64,000 nucleotides of DNA, from the NCBI GenBank assembly GCA_946414025.1, contig CAMKMX010000011.1, positions 1 through 64,000 on the forward strand, read 5' to 3'. The position numbers and the translations under genes are program-made. The DNA comes from an uncultured Fibrobacter sp. (GTDB lineage: Bacteria; Fibrobacterota; Fibrobacteria; Fibrobacterales; Fibrobacteraceae). How positions within the stretch are numbered: the stretch's first letter is position 1; the number at the start of each line of letters is the position of its first letter. A model generated the notes under the pieces. It saw nothing but the letters and a program-made list of their open reading frames with translations, ran no database searches and was not told where the DNA came from. Positions 49,755 through 59,181 of this stretch are shown piece by piece.

Positions 49755-50609
49755 TTACTTTCCGGTAACGGCAATCGCCTGTTGAATTTTTGTGTTACCG
49801 ATTTCAAACTTGATTACAAAGTTTCCCTTGGGCAAGTCCAGGTAATCCAGCGAAATGGATGTGACTCCCCTGGAAACATACAAATTACCTTTCCCGATTA
49901 CAACGCCCTGCACGTCCAGCACAGCGAATTTGGCGTCTCCGCCCTGCCTCGAGAATATGGACAAGGTCTGGTTTCTGGAATTCCAGCCAAGGCGAGTCCC
50001 GGCGTAGGTGATGTTGTTCGGAATTGCCGAGGGCGTTTCCGAAGAACTGGACGGCACGACGCTGCTGGAGGATTTTCCGTCAGGCCTTGCCGAAGAGCTG
50101 GACGGCGTTACAGAATCAGACGATTCGCCGTCGCGCTTGCTGTCGGAGCTGGGCGTTTTGCCGTCATCCTGTGCGCTGCTGGAGTCGGGAACTTCCGAAG
50201 AGCTGGAAGGCTCGACGCTGCTGGAAGATTTTCCGTCAGGCCTTGCCGAAGAGCTGGAAGGCTCGACAGAGGAACTAGACGGCGTCACCGAACTGGAAGA
50301 CTGCTGTTCAGGAGTCCTATCGGGTTCGTCGGATCTTTCCTCGTCCTCTTTTTCGTCTTCATCGTAGATGTTGGAACTGTCATTCGGGTTTGCCTGGAAG
50401 GTAAGTGTCCTTACGGATTCCACCAGGAATTCCTCAACAGAACCATCCTTCATGGTGATCCGGACAAGCCTTGCAAAGGAGGCTTCCTTGCCCAAAAGTA
50501 CCGCCGAGGTGTCTACCCTGGCACGGAGGGGAGAGTATGTTTCGGCAGCAAAGGCGGCACAAACACTGAAAACGGCCACCATCATCGATATTTTGATTAG
50601 CGTTTTCAT
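49755..50609 (-). CDS. Exported protein with Ser-rich repeats and sorting-tail-like C-terminus
   Basis: 284 residues: signal peptide (MMVAVFSVCAAFAA), a small N-terminal segment (SFARLVRITMKDGSVEEFLVESVRTLTF), then a linker (about 100-195) made of repeats such as SSSSVEPSSSSARPDGK, which are also near-identical at DNA level (about 50040-50290). The last 85 residues form a beta-sandwich tail (LGWNSRNQTLSIFS, AKFAVLDVQGVVIGKGNL, GNFVIKFEIG) like the C-terminal domains of secreted Fibrobacter enzymes. GAGGAAC precedes the ATG. It ends 11 bases before the protective-antigen-like gene and is probably its operon partner. Confidence 0.75.
   Translation of the reverse strand: MKTLIKISMMVAVFSVCAAFAAETYSPLRARVDTSAVLLGKEASFARLVRITMKDGSVEEFLVESVRTLTFQANPNDSSNIYDEDEKEDEERSDEPDRTPEQQSSSSVTPSSSSVEPSSSSARPDGKSSSSVEPSSSSEVPDSSSAQDDGKTPSSDSKRDGESSDSVTPSSSSARPDGKSSSSVVPSSSSETPSAIPNNITYAGTRLGWNSRNQTLSIFSRQGGDAKFAVLDVQGVVIGKGNLYVSRGVTSISLDYLDLPKGNFVIKFEIGNTKIQQAIAVTGK
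50040..50290. repeat. Tandem coding repeats of the Ser-rich linker
   Basis: Units of the type GAAGAGCTGGAAGGCTCGACG...GATTTTCCGTC recur at least three times with few changes, including near-identical blocks around 50070 and 50225. Such repeats can gain or lose units by slippage. Confidence 0.6.
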
Positions 50610-50775
50610 TTTGGGTTCCTCTCTTTTTCAGACAGCACATACTATCCGGGTACACCCAAAATATATATCGGCAGATTTATAAAATCAAATATATAATTTT
50701 TTAGTTTTTAATCAATTAATTTTATCGTTTGAGACATTTCGCCAAATACAGGCTAAAACACTTTATTTTATATGC

Positions 50776-50808
50776 AAAAAAAATCGCCCTGAAACGCTGT
50801 TTCAGGGC
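50776..50808 (-). terminator. Rho-independent terminator after the GLUG-repeat protein gene
   Basis: On the minus strand GCCCTGAAAC (50799-50808) pairs with GTTTCAGGGC (50786-50795) across three bases, followed by a T-rich run (50776-50784). It lies in the 209-base gap before the Ser-rich protein gene; the rest of that gap is AT-rich and probably holds that gene's promoter. Confidence 0.85.
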
Positions 50809-50818
50809 TAAAAATGCA

Positions 50819-53242
50819 CTATTTTACGACTTCTAGACGGCCATTATGCAAGTAACGGCCCTTGATTGTGGGCTTGTTCTTGAGCACCCGACCCTGGACA
50901 TCGAACCAGCGATTCATGTGGATCCGACCGGTAACCGTATTGAGCGTTCCCTTTTCGGTAACGTTCCCCTGGGCATCCATCAGTACGACCCCAATAGTTT
51001 CTGGCAGGGATTCAGTCCCATAGCCCAAACCACTTGCCAATTTCGCGCCGCCATTGCTCTCGTTATACACCAGATAGGCACGCATGGCAGGGATATAGGC
51101 CCTGGGTCCAGCCTTCACGAACTGCCCGGCGTCAAAATGCTTCCCGCTAAGTGTGGTATCCTTAGCGACAAAACCATAAGCTGTACCTGCAATGCCCTCT
51201 TCGCCGAACACGAAATGACGGTATGTACCGCGGAATTCCCACTCCGGATAGGCATCGACCGTAGACACCTTCGTGCCCGTCGTATTCAGCGTGACTCCCC
51301 CGTGGAAAACAAGGTTCGTTTGAGTCGGTTTAACCAGATAGGGCGTATTGGCCTCCAGGGTTCCGGTAACTTCTGACATTCCCGCAGTCCATTTGCCATT
51401 TTCATCTTTCACCATCTGGCTAAAACCATAGAAATCGGCACCTTCTACATTCTCTACCGCAATGGAGAATGGCAACATCATGGTAGAAGCGGCCCCAGAC
51501 ACAAAGGTTCTGGTAAAGACAACGGTATCCACAGCGACATCAAAGCCTATTTCGGCCTCGTCGTCATTCACATACGCGCCATCAATCGTCGCGGAAGAAC
51601 GGTCAACAGAAACATTTATCGCACCATACTTCAGCTGGGAACTTCCCGTATAGTAGCGGGTGCCGGCCACCTCCATTCCATTCGAATATATGGTGATTCC
51701 ATCCACATAGCCGTAGGCGGTAGCATCGTCATCCAGTACGGTGGCGTTTTCGTCGAACAGGGTAAACACCTGCTCAGCACCCGACTGATCGCGGCTTGCA
51801 TTCAGGCCTTCCTGACCGAGACCACGAACCGGCTTTGCATCGCCATCGAGGTAGTATTCCATATTTTCAACATAATAATTATGGTCGTATACCGAGCCAT
51901 TCCAATCTATTCCAGAAATGGCACCTACACCAACACTACCTTCAACCGTATTTCCTGTATATACGCACATCTCAACAATGGATTGAGTCGCAGAGCCCAC
52001 AATTCCTCCAACATAGTTAATCATGCTACTAGATGGAGATTGTGCATCCGACTTGACTCTGGCACCCACGTGGCAATTCCTAATTTTCGTACCGAAGAGT
52101 GCATCGCCGACAACGCCTCCCACTTTATAAACATTACCTGCATTCTCAGCAATGATATCGACACTGGCCTCAACATGGCAATTTTCGATAGTACCGCCAT
52201 CGACTATAGCGGCAATGCCGCCAATCCTGGAACCTCCATAAATAGAACTGTTACGAAGGGTCAAATTCTTGACAACGCCACTAGAACCAACGGCACCAAA
52301 GAGGCCTTGATACCAGGTTCCTGCCCTATTGATGGTCAAATTCTTTATGATATGGTTATTGCCATCAAAAGTTCCGGAGAACTGCGCAATTATGGAATAA
52401 TTTTCTCCATAGCCAATAGTCATATGGTTACTTCCGGTTTCATCAAGGGGCGCATTCTCATAATCCAAGTCGTTCATCATCGCGAAATACACACCGCTAA
52501 AATCGTGACCCACATTTACCATAACCGCAAGGTTCTCCATATCCGTCACCGTTGCAATCTGGTAGGGATTACCCTCTGTTCCTTCTCCCTTCCACAGGCC
52601 ATCGGGTTCAATCGTGGCAGTGATTACAGCATCGTCCGTAACACTAGACAACGAATAAACATTGGGATTGGACGGAGACTGAGAAATGTTACCAGATGAA
52701 GCAGTCACTTCCGTAACAGCATATCCAGTGGGAACAGTAAGTGTTAAGGTGTATGTAAGGCCCCCTATCACATAGACAGCACCCTTAAAACCAAGTCCCT
52801 TGTAATTAGTACTACCATTCTTGTAAACCGCAAGAGTGCTATTGGCATCATAGACCAGGCTATCGCCGTAGAAGACACTCAAGTTGGGCGTTCCGCTGGA
52901 AACTCTATGGCCCAATGCAGCAATAACCGTATCCTTGCCAGTAGCACTGCCATTCTTTCCCATGCCTTTTACAATATGTTCCGAGGTGTTATAAACCGTA
53001 GTAGTATAGACATTGTTTTGGGCAGTGCAATCAGTGCAATGATTTCCTATGACAGCCCCAACACAACCATAAAATGTATCTGAAATGGTCAAGGATGTTC
53101 CATAATACAGGCTGTTTTGAACGGAGCCTTTACGCGCTTGTCCTCCAGTCTCATTTCCATTACTTCCAACAACTCCACCTACAGAAGATTTTGCACTCAC
53201 CGTAGCAGCCGAAGTACTCCTATTCACGCCGCCATAGTTCAT
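50819..53242 (-). CDS. 3' part of a frameshifted GLUG-repeat surface protein
   Basis: 807 residues in a different frame from the part before it. It continues the GLUG repeats (KSSVGGVVGSNGN, RIGGIAAIVDGGTIENCHV, NYVGGIVGSATQS) with interspersed beta-helix turns. It then has a domain (about 560-740) with MMLPFSIAVENVEGADFYGF and ANTPYLVKP, typical of large secreted proteins, and ends in a sorting-tail-like WFDVQGRVLKNKPTIKGRYL. Its first codons MNYGG read as the second half of a GLUG unit (VGGIVGMNYGG), so this is not an independent gene start. A terminator follows. Confidence 0.75.
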   Translation of the reverse strand: MNYGGVNRSTSAATVSAKSSVGGVVGSNGNETGGQARKGSVQNSLYYGTSLTISDTFYGCVGAVIGNHCTDCTAQNNVYTTTVYNTSEHIVKGMGKNGSATGKDTVIAALGHRVSSGTPNLSVFYGDSLVYDANSTLAVYKNGSTNYKGLGFKGAVYVIGGLTYTLTLTVPTGYAVTEVTASSGNISQSPSNPNVYSLSSVTDDAVITATIEPDGLWKGEGTEGNPYQIATVTDMENLAVMVNVGHDFSGVYFAMMNDLDYENAPLDETGSNHMTIGYGENYSIIAQFSGTFDGNNHIIKNLTINRAGTWYQGLFGAVGSSGVVKNLTLRNSSIYGGSRIGGIAAIVDGGTIENCHVEASVDIIAENAGNVYKVGGVVGDALFGTKIRNCHVGARVKSDAQSPSSSMINYVGGIVGSATQSIVEMCVYTGNTVEGSVGVGAISGIDWNGSVYDHNYYVENMEYYLDGDAKPVRGLGQEGLNASRDQSGAEQVFTLFDENATVLDDDATAYGYVDGITIYSNGMEVAGTRYYTGSSQLKYGAINVSVDRSSATIDGAYVNDDEAEIGFDVAVDTVVFTRTFVSGAASTMMLPFSIAVENVEGADFYGFSQMVKDENGKWTAGMSEVTGTLEANTPYLVKPTQTNLVFHGGVTLNTTGTKVSTVDAYPEWEFRGTYRHFVFGEEGIAGTAYGFVAKDTTLSGKHFDAGQFVKAGPRAYIPAMRAYLVYNESNGGAKLASGLGYGTESLPETIGVVLMDAQGNVTEKGTLNTVTGRIHMNRWFDVQGRVLKNKPTIKGRYLHNGRLEVVK

Positions 53243-53244
53243 AC

Positions 53245-54900
53245 CTAAATTCCACCTACATTATTCCCATTCACGCTAGAAACAGTGACATCCGCCTTTA
53301 CATGGCAATTCTCCACCGTACCATAATTTACTCCAATGAGGGCTCCAATTCTCCCCTTTCCTCCAAGAGCCGCTATACTGCTGTTTTCAATGGTTAAATT
53401 CTTTAATGTTCCTTCAAAAGCGCCAAATAAGCCAAGATAGGCACTTTCTCTAGAGATTTTTATTCCGCTGATGGTATGATAATCACCATCAAAATGACCT
53501 TTAAAACGAAGATTATCATTTGCCGTATTAGAGGCGATAGGAGTGTAGTTGTTTCCATTTTCTAGAGCCACACCAGAATAGTCCAAGTCTGCCGCCAACT
53601 TGAAATATTTCCCTTCGTAGGAATCACCCCTATTCACACGCTTAGCCAAGGAATCCAGCTGGAAGGGGAACTTTATCAGGTACGGGTCTTCTTCTGTTCC
53701 ACTACCAGTCCAATCGCTTAACAATGGCGTTACGGTAACAACGACATCTTGCCGGGAATCAAGAATGTTAATCGGCAAGCTTGTTGGGGTCGCCACTCCA
53801 GCGCCGGCATAGGTGGTGCTAAACTCGGCATGGTCCTGCATTTCCGTGGCATCGTAAACCAGATTGACATTCATGCCGGCTCCATAGTAAAGCCTGCCAT
53901 CTACACTTACGGCGTTGTTATAGAAGGTAACATTGCCATAAGTGGTGCCTGAACCAAGCGTTGCCTCCACATGGGCTAGTGAAGAAGGTTCCGCTGTGAC
54001 AGAATAAACACGATTGACATACTCCATGGAATACTCATCAACTTCGGTATCCACATGACCCAAAGGGTCAAGATTTATCACGCCTGGGTAGAAAACATTA
54101 ATCATTGAAGGTTTGCCAGCAATTGATTCACCAAAGATTGCCCCTACGTGATTACTGCCAGAAATGCTGGTTCCATAATAAACAGAACTACCGCATATCG
54201 TATATGACCCTCCATAAGCCCCCATCAAAATTTGACCGACCAAGCCTCCTACACGTTCATTTCCAGAAACACTTGCTGCGCTAGCAGAGCCATATATTTG
54301 AACCGTCGCAAGAATAAAACCAATTAGACCACCCACATAATCATTTCCAGATACATAAACATCATCCGTTACATGGTTGCCCTCAAGGAAAATGTAATCA
54401 TGTGTGCTCGTATTACCGATAGACCCAACAATTCCCCCAACATAGTTTTTACCCTTGATATTGCTATTCGACAGGGTAATGTTTTTTACAGAAATGGACG
54501 TCGTTGAATTTTCGGGCCTAGAAACACATCCAAAGAGCCCTACGGTATCTGCCGAAGGCTTGTCCACATAGACATAGCTTATCGTGTGATTATTTCCCTC
54601 AAAAGCGCCCGAAAAGCAGGACCCAGATTTTCCTATGGGTTCCCAATGATGTTGCCCCAAATTAAAAATGTCACTCTCTAGTGCAACTGTCTTTCCTTCA
54701 AAATTTTTTCCAGAATTCACCATATAGGCAAATTGCGCAAACTGAGGAGCATCCACAATTGTAAAATTCGTTTCACTATCGTAGTTAGAGCCCCAGTCGG
54801 TATTGCGATTTTGGGAATCTGTCCAACTATCGGAATCCAAGGCGTAGGCACCTATCGCCATGGCTAGAATTATGAAGAGGGTGCACTTTTTGTAAGACAT
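53245..54900 (-). CDS. 5' part of a frameshifted GLUG-repeat surface protein
   Basis: 551 residues: signal peptide (TLFIILAMAIGAYA), then GLUG-type repeats (KNYVGGIVGSIGN, NDYVGGLIGFI, NERVGGLVGQI, SNHVGAIFGESI) and beta-helix-like segments with GAFEGNNHTISYV and GHFDGDYHTISGI. The frame stops at TAG within NNVGGI. Insertion of one G (ATT-GTA-GGT in place of ATT-TAG-GT) restores VGGIVGMNYGG and joins it to the downstream frame, making one protein of about 1360 residues. GAGGATAAC precedes the ATG. It is probably an adhesin or surface beta-helix. The break may be a real mutation or a sequencing error. Confidence 0.78.
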   Translation of the reverse strand: MSYKKCTLFIILAMAIGAYALDSDSWTDSQNRNTDWGSNYDSETNFTIVDAPQFAQFAYMVNSGKNFEGKTVALESDIFNLGQHHWEPIGKSGSCFSGAFEGNNHTISYVYVDKPSADTVGLFGCVSRPENSTTSISVKNITLSNSNIKGKNYVGGIVGSIGNTSTHDYIFLEGNHVTDDVYVSGNDYVGGLIGFILATVQIYGSASAASVSGNERVGGLVGQILMGAYGGSYTICGSSVYYGTSISGSNHVGAIFGESIAGKPSMINVFYPGVINLDPLGHVDTEVDEYSMEYVNRVYSVTAEPSSLAHVEATLGSGTTYGNVTFYNNAVSVDGRLYYGAGMNVNLVYDATEMQDHAEFSTTYAGAGVATPTSLPINILDSRQDVVVTVTPLLSDWTGSGTEEDPYLIKFPFQLDSLAKRVNRGDSYEGKYFKLAADLDYSGVALENGNNYTPIASNTANDNLRFKGHFDGDYHTISGIKISRESAYLGLFGAFEGTLKNLTIENSSIAALGGKGRIGALIGVNYGTVENCHVKADVTVSSVNGNNVGGI

Positions 54901-54938
54901 GTTATCCTCACTTATTTCTTCATACTAAAACTTATGAA

Positions 54939-54960
54939 ATGGCGGCCTGTGAGCCGCCAT
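54939..54960 (-). terminator. Hairpin terminator after glnS
   Basis: ATGGCGGC and GCCGCCAT pair perfectly across six bases. The T-tract on the minus strand is weak (TTTCATAAGTTTT). Confidence 0.6.
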
Positions 54961-54971
54961 AAATATTTTGA

Positions 54972-56657
54972 TTACTTCGTCACTTGCTTGGCGAAGCTAT
55001 CCTTCAGATCCACAGTGCGGTTGAACACCAAGTGGCCCGGCTTGGAATCTTCGCTGTCGAGGCAGAAGTAGCCCTGGCGCATGAACTGGAAGCGGTCTTC
55101 CAGCTTGGCGTCGGCGAGGCTCGGTTCCACCTTGGCCTGCTTCACGACCATGGATTCCGGATTCAGGTAGTCGTGCCAGTCCTCGCCCTCGGGAACCTGT
55201 GCCGGGTCTTCCAACGTGAACAGGTTATTGATGAGGCGCACTTCGGCATCCACGGCATGTGCCGCAGAAACCCAGTGGATGGTGCCCTTGACCTTGCGGC
55301 CGTCGGGAGTCTCGCCGCCCTGGCTCTGCGGGTCGTATTCGCAGTGAATCACCGTCACCTTGCCGCTTGCGTCCTTCTCGACGCTCTTGCAGGTCACAAA
55401 ATAGGCGCCCTTCAGGCGGACTTCGCCATCCGGCTTGAGGCGGAAGTACTTCTTGGGCGGTTCTTCCATGAAGTCGTCGGCCTCGATGTAGAGTTCCTTA
55501 CCGAACGGGACTTCGCGGGTACCGGCGGCGGGATCGTTCGGGTTGTTTTCCACCTTGATCATTTCCACCTTGCCGTCTTCCCAGTTATCAATCACGAGCT
55601 TCACCGGGTCGATAACCGCCATCACGCGGTTCGCCGTCTTGTTCAGTTCTTCGCGGATACAGAAGTACAGGAGGTTCACATCCACCATGGAGTCGGCCTT
55701 GGAAACGCCGATGCGGTCGCAGAATTCACGGATGGAACTCGGCGTGAAGCCACGGCGGCGGTAACCGCAGACCGTCGGCATGCGCGGGTCGTTCCAGCCC
55801 ATCACAGCCTTCGTCTCCACCAGTTCAAGGAGCTTGCGCTTGCTCATCATGGTGTAGGTCAGGTTCAGGCGGGCAAATTCAATCTGCTGCGGGCGGTTGT
55901 CCAGGCCGAGCTCGATCAGGAACCAGTCGTACAGCGGGCGGTGCGCCTCGAATTCCAGCGTACAAATGGAGTGGGTAATGCCCTCGATCCAGTCGCTGAG
56001 CGGGTGGGCAAAGTCGTACATCGGATAGATGCACCACTTGTCGCCGGTGCGGTGGTGGGTGCAGTGCTTGATGCGATAGATGACCGGGTCGCGCATGTTC
56101 ATGTTCGGGCTAGCGAGGTCCACCTTGGCGCGGAGACACTTCTCGCCGTCGGCGTACTTGCCGTCGCGCATCTCGCGGAAGAGCTTCATGTTCTCTTCGA
56201 TGCTGCGGTCGCGGTAAGGGCTCGGGCGGCTGGGCTTGCCGGCGTCGTTGCCGCGGTATTCCTGCATCTCGTCGCGAGTCAAGTCTTCCACGTAGGCCTT
56301 GCCCATTTCAATCAGCTTTTCGGCAAAGGCGTAAATCTGGTCGTAGTAGTCGCTGGCGAAGTATTCGCCGCCCTTCCATTCAAAACCCAGCCACTTCACG
56401 TCTTCGCGGATGGAATCCACGTATTCCACGTCTTCCTTGGAGGGGTTCGTGTCGTCAAAGCGCAGGTTCGTGATGCCGCCGAAATCCTTGTACTTGATGG
56501 CGGTACCGAAATTCAGGCAGATGGACTTGGCGTGCCCGATGTGGATGTAGCCGTTGGGTTCGGGCGGGAAACGGGTATGCACCTTGGTGCGCTTGCCCGT
56601 CTTGAGGTCGTTGACGATGATATCCTGTACAAAATTTGAAGATTCGGGGATTTCCAT
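54972..56657 (-). CDS. glnS: Glutaminyl-tRNA synthetase
   Basis: Charges tRNA-Gln directly. The 561-residue class I enzyme has [15 protein letters not shown] (HIGH) and MMSKRKLL (KMSKS equivalent), plus the two-barrel anticodon-binding C-terminus ([20 protein letters not shown]). RFDDTNP and [15 protein letters not shown] are typical of GlnRS rather than GluRS. AAGGATACCAC stands before the ATG. A long antisense frame on the plus strand is a codon-bias shadow. Confidence 0.96.
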   Translation of the reverse strand: MEIPESSNFVQDIIVNDLKTGKRTKVHTRFPPEPNGYIHIGHAKSICLNFGTAIKYKDFGGITNLRFDDTNPSKEDVEYVDSIREDVKWLGFEWKGGEYFASDYYDQIYAFAEKLIEMGKAYVEDLTRDEMQEYRGNDAGKPSRPSPYRDRSIEENMKLFREMRDGKYADGEKCLRAKVDLASPNMNMRDPVIYRIKHCTHHRTGDKWCIYPMYDFAHPLSDWIEGITHSICTLEFEAHRPLYDWFLIELGLDNRPQQIEFARLNLTYTMMSKRKLLELVETKAVMGWNDPRMPTVCGYRRRGFTPSSIREFCDRIGVSKADSMVDVNLLYFCIREELNKTANRVMAVIDPVKLVIDNWEDGKVEMIKVENNPNDPAAGTREVPFGKELYIEADDFMEEPPKKYFRLKPDGEVRLKGAYFVTCKSVEKDASGKVTVIHCEYDPQSQGGETPDGRKVKGTIHWVSAAHAVDAEVRLINNLFTLEDPAQVPEGEDWHDYLNPESMVVKQAKVEPSLADAKLEDRFQFMRQGYFCLDSEDSKPGHLVFNRTVDLKDSFAKQVTK

Positions 56658-56865
56658 TGTGGTATCCTTTTAAAATTTCACGGGGAAAAGATAGCACTTT
56701 AGTTATTAGTTACTAGTTACTAGTTTCGAGTAAATACGCAGGAAAAGGAGTCTTTTCGACGAATGACGGCGTTAGTGGTTAGGGACGAAGGGCGAAATCG
56801 GCTCCTAGATTGTATAGGGGGCCCACCCCTATGATTTCATTTTATAGCTATAATTTGGCGAGGTT

Positions 56866-57663
56866 ATGCCCATCACCGTCTGCAATTTTACAAACGTCTA
56901 TGAAAACCAGCCCTTTATGGAGGGCCTAAGGCGCTCCGGAGAGGCCACCTGGATAGACCTTTCCCAGGTCCCAGGCACGGACTGCTACTGCGATGACGAG
57001 GCCGTCGAAACCATCCGCAGGCGCATTGCCGACGCAGGCATTAAAGATGCGGGTGGCATCCACTTCTTCGACAACGGGAATTACCATTACATGAGCAAAA
57101 TTTGGACCGACATGGTCCAGGAACCGTTTTCACTTGTGGTTTTTGACCATCACCCCGACATGCAGGAACCGCGATTCGGGAACATCCTCAGTTGCGGCGG
57201 CTGGGTCAAGAAGGTTCTCAAAGGGAACAAGTTCGTAAACAACGTTGTCATTATCGGAGTCGCCGACCACCTCGTAAATGAAATCCGCGCAGAACTTTCG
57301 CAGTCGGTTGATGCGGAAATTTTAGACAAGGTCACCTTCATCCGCGAAAGCGAACTGAGCAGTAGCTCACACCCCATACCTCAAAGGCGCATCGCGCCGA
57401 CCTCACACCTCTATATTTCCATCGACAAAGACGCCCTCTCCCCCGCCTGTGCAGCCACGAACTGGGACCAGGGTTCGCTGGATGTAGCGACACTCAAAAA
57501 AATCATCGAAGATCTCGCCGCAAGCCACAAAATCATCGGCGTAGACATCTGCGGGGAACGGGCCCGCGACTTTGCTGGCGACGAGCACCACACCGTGCAA
57601 GAAGCGGACATCCTGAACGACCGCATAAACCGCGAATTGACGGAATTTCTGCAGAATCTCTGA
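56866..57663 (+). CDS. Arginase/ureohydrolase-fold protein
   Basis: 265 residues. The manganese-binding signatures of the arginase fold are recognisable: VVFDHHPDMQ (DxHxD class) and YISIDKDALSPACAATNWDQG (SxDxDxxDP class, with Lys and Ser substitutions). The later Glu region is GVDICGERARD. The protein is shorter and more divergent than arginase or agmatinase. Substrate unknown; a guanidino compound is a reasonable guess. The 208 bases before it carry no gene and only AT-rich or repeated TTAGTTACTAG-type words. Confidence 0.75.
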   Translation: MPITVCNFTNVYENQPFMEGLRRSGEATWIDLSQVPGTDCYCDDEAVETIRRRIADAGIKDAGGIHFFDNGNYHYMSKIWTDMVQEPFSLVVFDHHPDMQEPRFGNILSCGGWVKKVLKGNKFVNNVVIIGVADHLVNEIRAELSQSVDAEILDKVTFIRESELSSSSHPIPQRRIAPTSHLYISIDKDALSPACAATNWDQGSLDVATLKKIIEDLAASHKIIGVDICGERARDFAGDEHHTVQEADILNDRINRELTEFLQNL

Positions 57664-57736
57664 CTGCTCTTGAAATTTTCCAGCCAATAACCTATATTTG
57701 GCGCGTTAGAATTCTGCGATGTTGCAGGATTTTTCC

Positions 57737-57770
57737 GGAAGTCTTTGTCTAACCTTCCTTAAAAAACAAA
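57737..57770 (+). promoter_or_regulatory. PreQ1-I riboswitch
   Basis: Stem GGAAG (57737-57741) with CTTCC (57754-57758), a 12-base loop TCTTTGTCTAAC and an A-rich tail TTAAAAAACAAA that ends directly at the ATG. TTTG in the loop (57744-57747) can pair with CAAA in the tail (57767-57770) to give the H-type pseudoknot. Dimensions, the C-ending loop and the AAAAAAC tail match preQ1 class I. Since the tail abuts the start codon, ligand binding should block translation. The gene behind it encodes a queuosine-precursor transporter, the expected target. Confidence 0.85.
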
Positions 57771-58523
57771 ATGAAAAGCTATATCCAGCGTGAATGGCAG
57801 GACCTGGTTATCCTGCTGCGCAACATTCCCTCCCTCGCCGTCAGTTTCTTCATCCTCTCCGTCGTGTGCATGAACTTGCTCGCGAACAAGGAACTGGTCT
57901 CGTTTGAATACATGGCCCTGGACTGCGGCTTTACGCTCAGCTGGTTCTCGTTCCTGTGCATGGACATGATATGCAAGCGGTTCGGGCCCAAGGCCGCCAT
58001 GAAGGTCTCGGTGGTAGCCCTCTTCGTGAACCTGTGCACCTGCCTGTTCTTCAACATCCTTTCGCACGCTCCGGGAATGTGGGGTGAATTCTACAGCTAC
58101 ATTGACACGAACCCCGATGCGGCAAAGGTTGCAAACGACGCCCTCAACGCCACCTTTGGCGGTTCCTGGTACGTGGTGCTGGGCTCGGCGCTCGCCATGT
58201 TCACCGCGTCTCTCGTCAACTCAGTCGTGAACTACGGCATGGGAAAATTCGCGAAGGGCAAGGACTTCAAGACGTTCGCCGCACGTTCCTACGTTTCGAC
58301 GATGGTCGCGCAGTTTGTGGACAACATGATTTTCGCCCTTACAGTAAGTCACGTATTCTTCGGCTGGACCATGAAGCAGGTCCTTATCTGCTCGGTTACG
58401 GGTGCCGTCATGGAACTCCTCTGCGAAGTCGTCTTCAGCCCTGTCGGTTACAAGATGGCCTGCAAGTGGGAAAAGGAAAACGTCGGTAGCGATTACCTCA
58501 AATTCAAGGCGGGGCAGGCATGA
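57771..58523 (+). CDS. Queuosine precursor transporter (YhhQ/VUT family)
   Basis: Inner-membrane importer for a queuosine precursor (preQ0/preQ1 or queuine). The 250-residue protein has six or seven membrane helices with NLLANKELVSFEYMALDCGF at the first pair and the family region VNSVVNYGMGKFAKG and VAQFVDNMIFALTVSHVFFG. It is a member of PF02592. It lies immediately after a preQ1-I riboswitch and overlaps the following SDR gene by four bases (ATGA). Confidence 0.9.
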   Translation: MKSYIQREWQDLVILLRNIPSLAVSFFILSVVCMNLLANKELVSFEYMALDCGFTLSWFSFLCMDMICKRFGPKAAMKVSVVALFVNLCTCLFFNILSHAPGMWGEFYSYIDTNPDAAKVANDALNATFGGSWYVVLGSALAMFTASLVNSVVNYGMGKFAKGKDFKTFAARSYVSTMVAQFVDNMIFALTVSHVFFGWTMKQVLICSVTGAVMELLCEVVFSPVGYKMACKWEKENVGSDYLKFKAGQA

Positions 58524-59179
58524 ACGTCTTTATCAGCGGAACGCACAGCGGCATCGGCCGCGCCATCGCAGAACTGTTCCTGAGCAGGGGCGCGCATGTT
58601 GTAGGTTTCGATGTCCAGGAATCGACGATTGACCACGCCGAATACGAGCACCATATCGTCGACGTCTCGGACAAGGTCACCTTCCCGGAACTCCCGATTG
58701 CGGCAAACATCGTCGTGAGCAACGCGGGCGTGCAGAACTCCGGCCGCGATATCGAAATCAACCTGATGGGCGCGATGAACTTTGTCGAGAAGTATGCCAT
58801 CCAGCCCGAAATCAAGTCGGTGCTCTTCATAGCATCGTCCAGCGCGCACACCGGCGACGAATTCCCCGAATACGCGGTTTCCAAGGGCGGACTGTTGACC
58901 TACGTGAAGAACGTGGGCCGCCGCATTGCAAAATTCGGTGCCACATGCAACAGTATCTCCCCGGGTGGCGTCAAGACAAGCCTCAACAAGCCCGTGATGG
59001 ACGATCCTGCCTTGTGGAACCGCATTATGGACGTGACCCCGCTAAAGCGCTGGGCCGAACCCGAAGACATCGCGGAATGGGTCTGGTTCCTGACGGTCGT
59101 GAACAAGAACTGCACGGGCCAGGACATCCTCGTCGATAACGGCGAGAAGGACCTGAACAGCACCTTCGTGTGGCCGTAA
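58520..59179 (+). CDS. Short-chain dehydrogenase/reductase
   Basis: NAD(P)-dependent oxidoreductase of 219 residues. The nucleotide motif GTHSGIG, NAG at VVSNAGVQ, the catalytic Ser in ASSSAHTG, YxxxK in YAVSKGG and the C-terminal GQDILVDNG are all present. The four-base overlap with the queuosine-precursor transporter puts it under the same riboswitch. Known queuosine enzymes do not include an SDR of this kind, so its role in that pathway, or a simple hitch-hike, is open. Confidence 0.88.
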   Translation: MNVFISGTHSGIGRAIAELFLSRGAHVVGFDVQESTIDHAEYEHHIVDVSDKVTFPELPIAANIVVSNAGVQNSGRDIEINLMGAMNFVEKYAIQPEIKSVLFIASSSAHTGDEFPEYAVSKGGLLTYVKNVGRRIAKFGATCNSISPGGVKTSLNKPVMDDPALWNRIMDVTPLKRWAEPEDIAEWVWFLTVVNKNCTGQDILVDNGEKDLNSTFVWP

Positions 59180-59181
59180 TA

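Noticed and set aside
50040-50290. Regular repeats as a CRISPR array
   Set aside because: They are coding repeats of a Ser-rich linker with no unique spacers and no cas genes nearby.
54984-56639. Long plus-strand frame opposite glnS, and a similar one opposite hisC (59903-60994)
   Set aside because: Codon-bias shadows of glnS and hisC.
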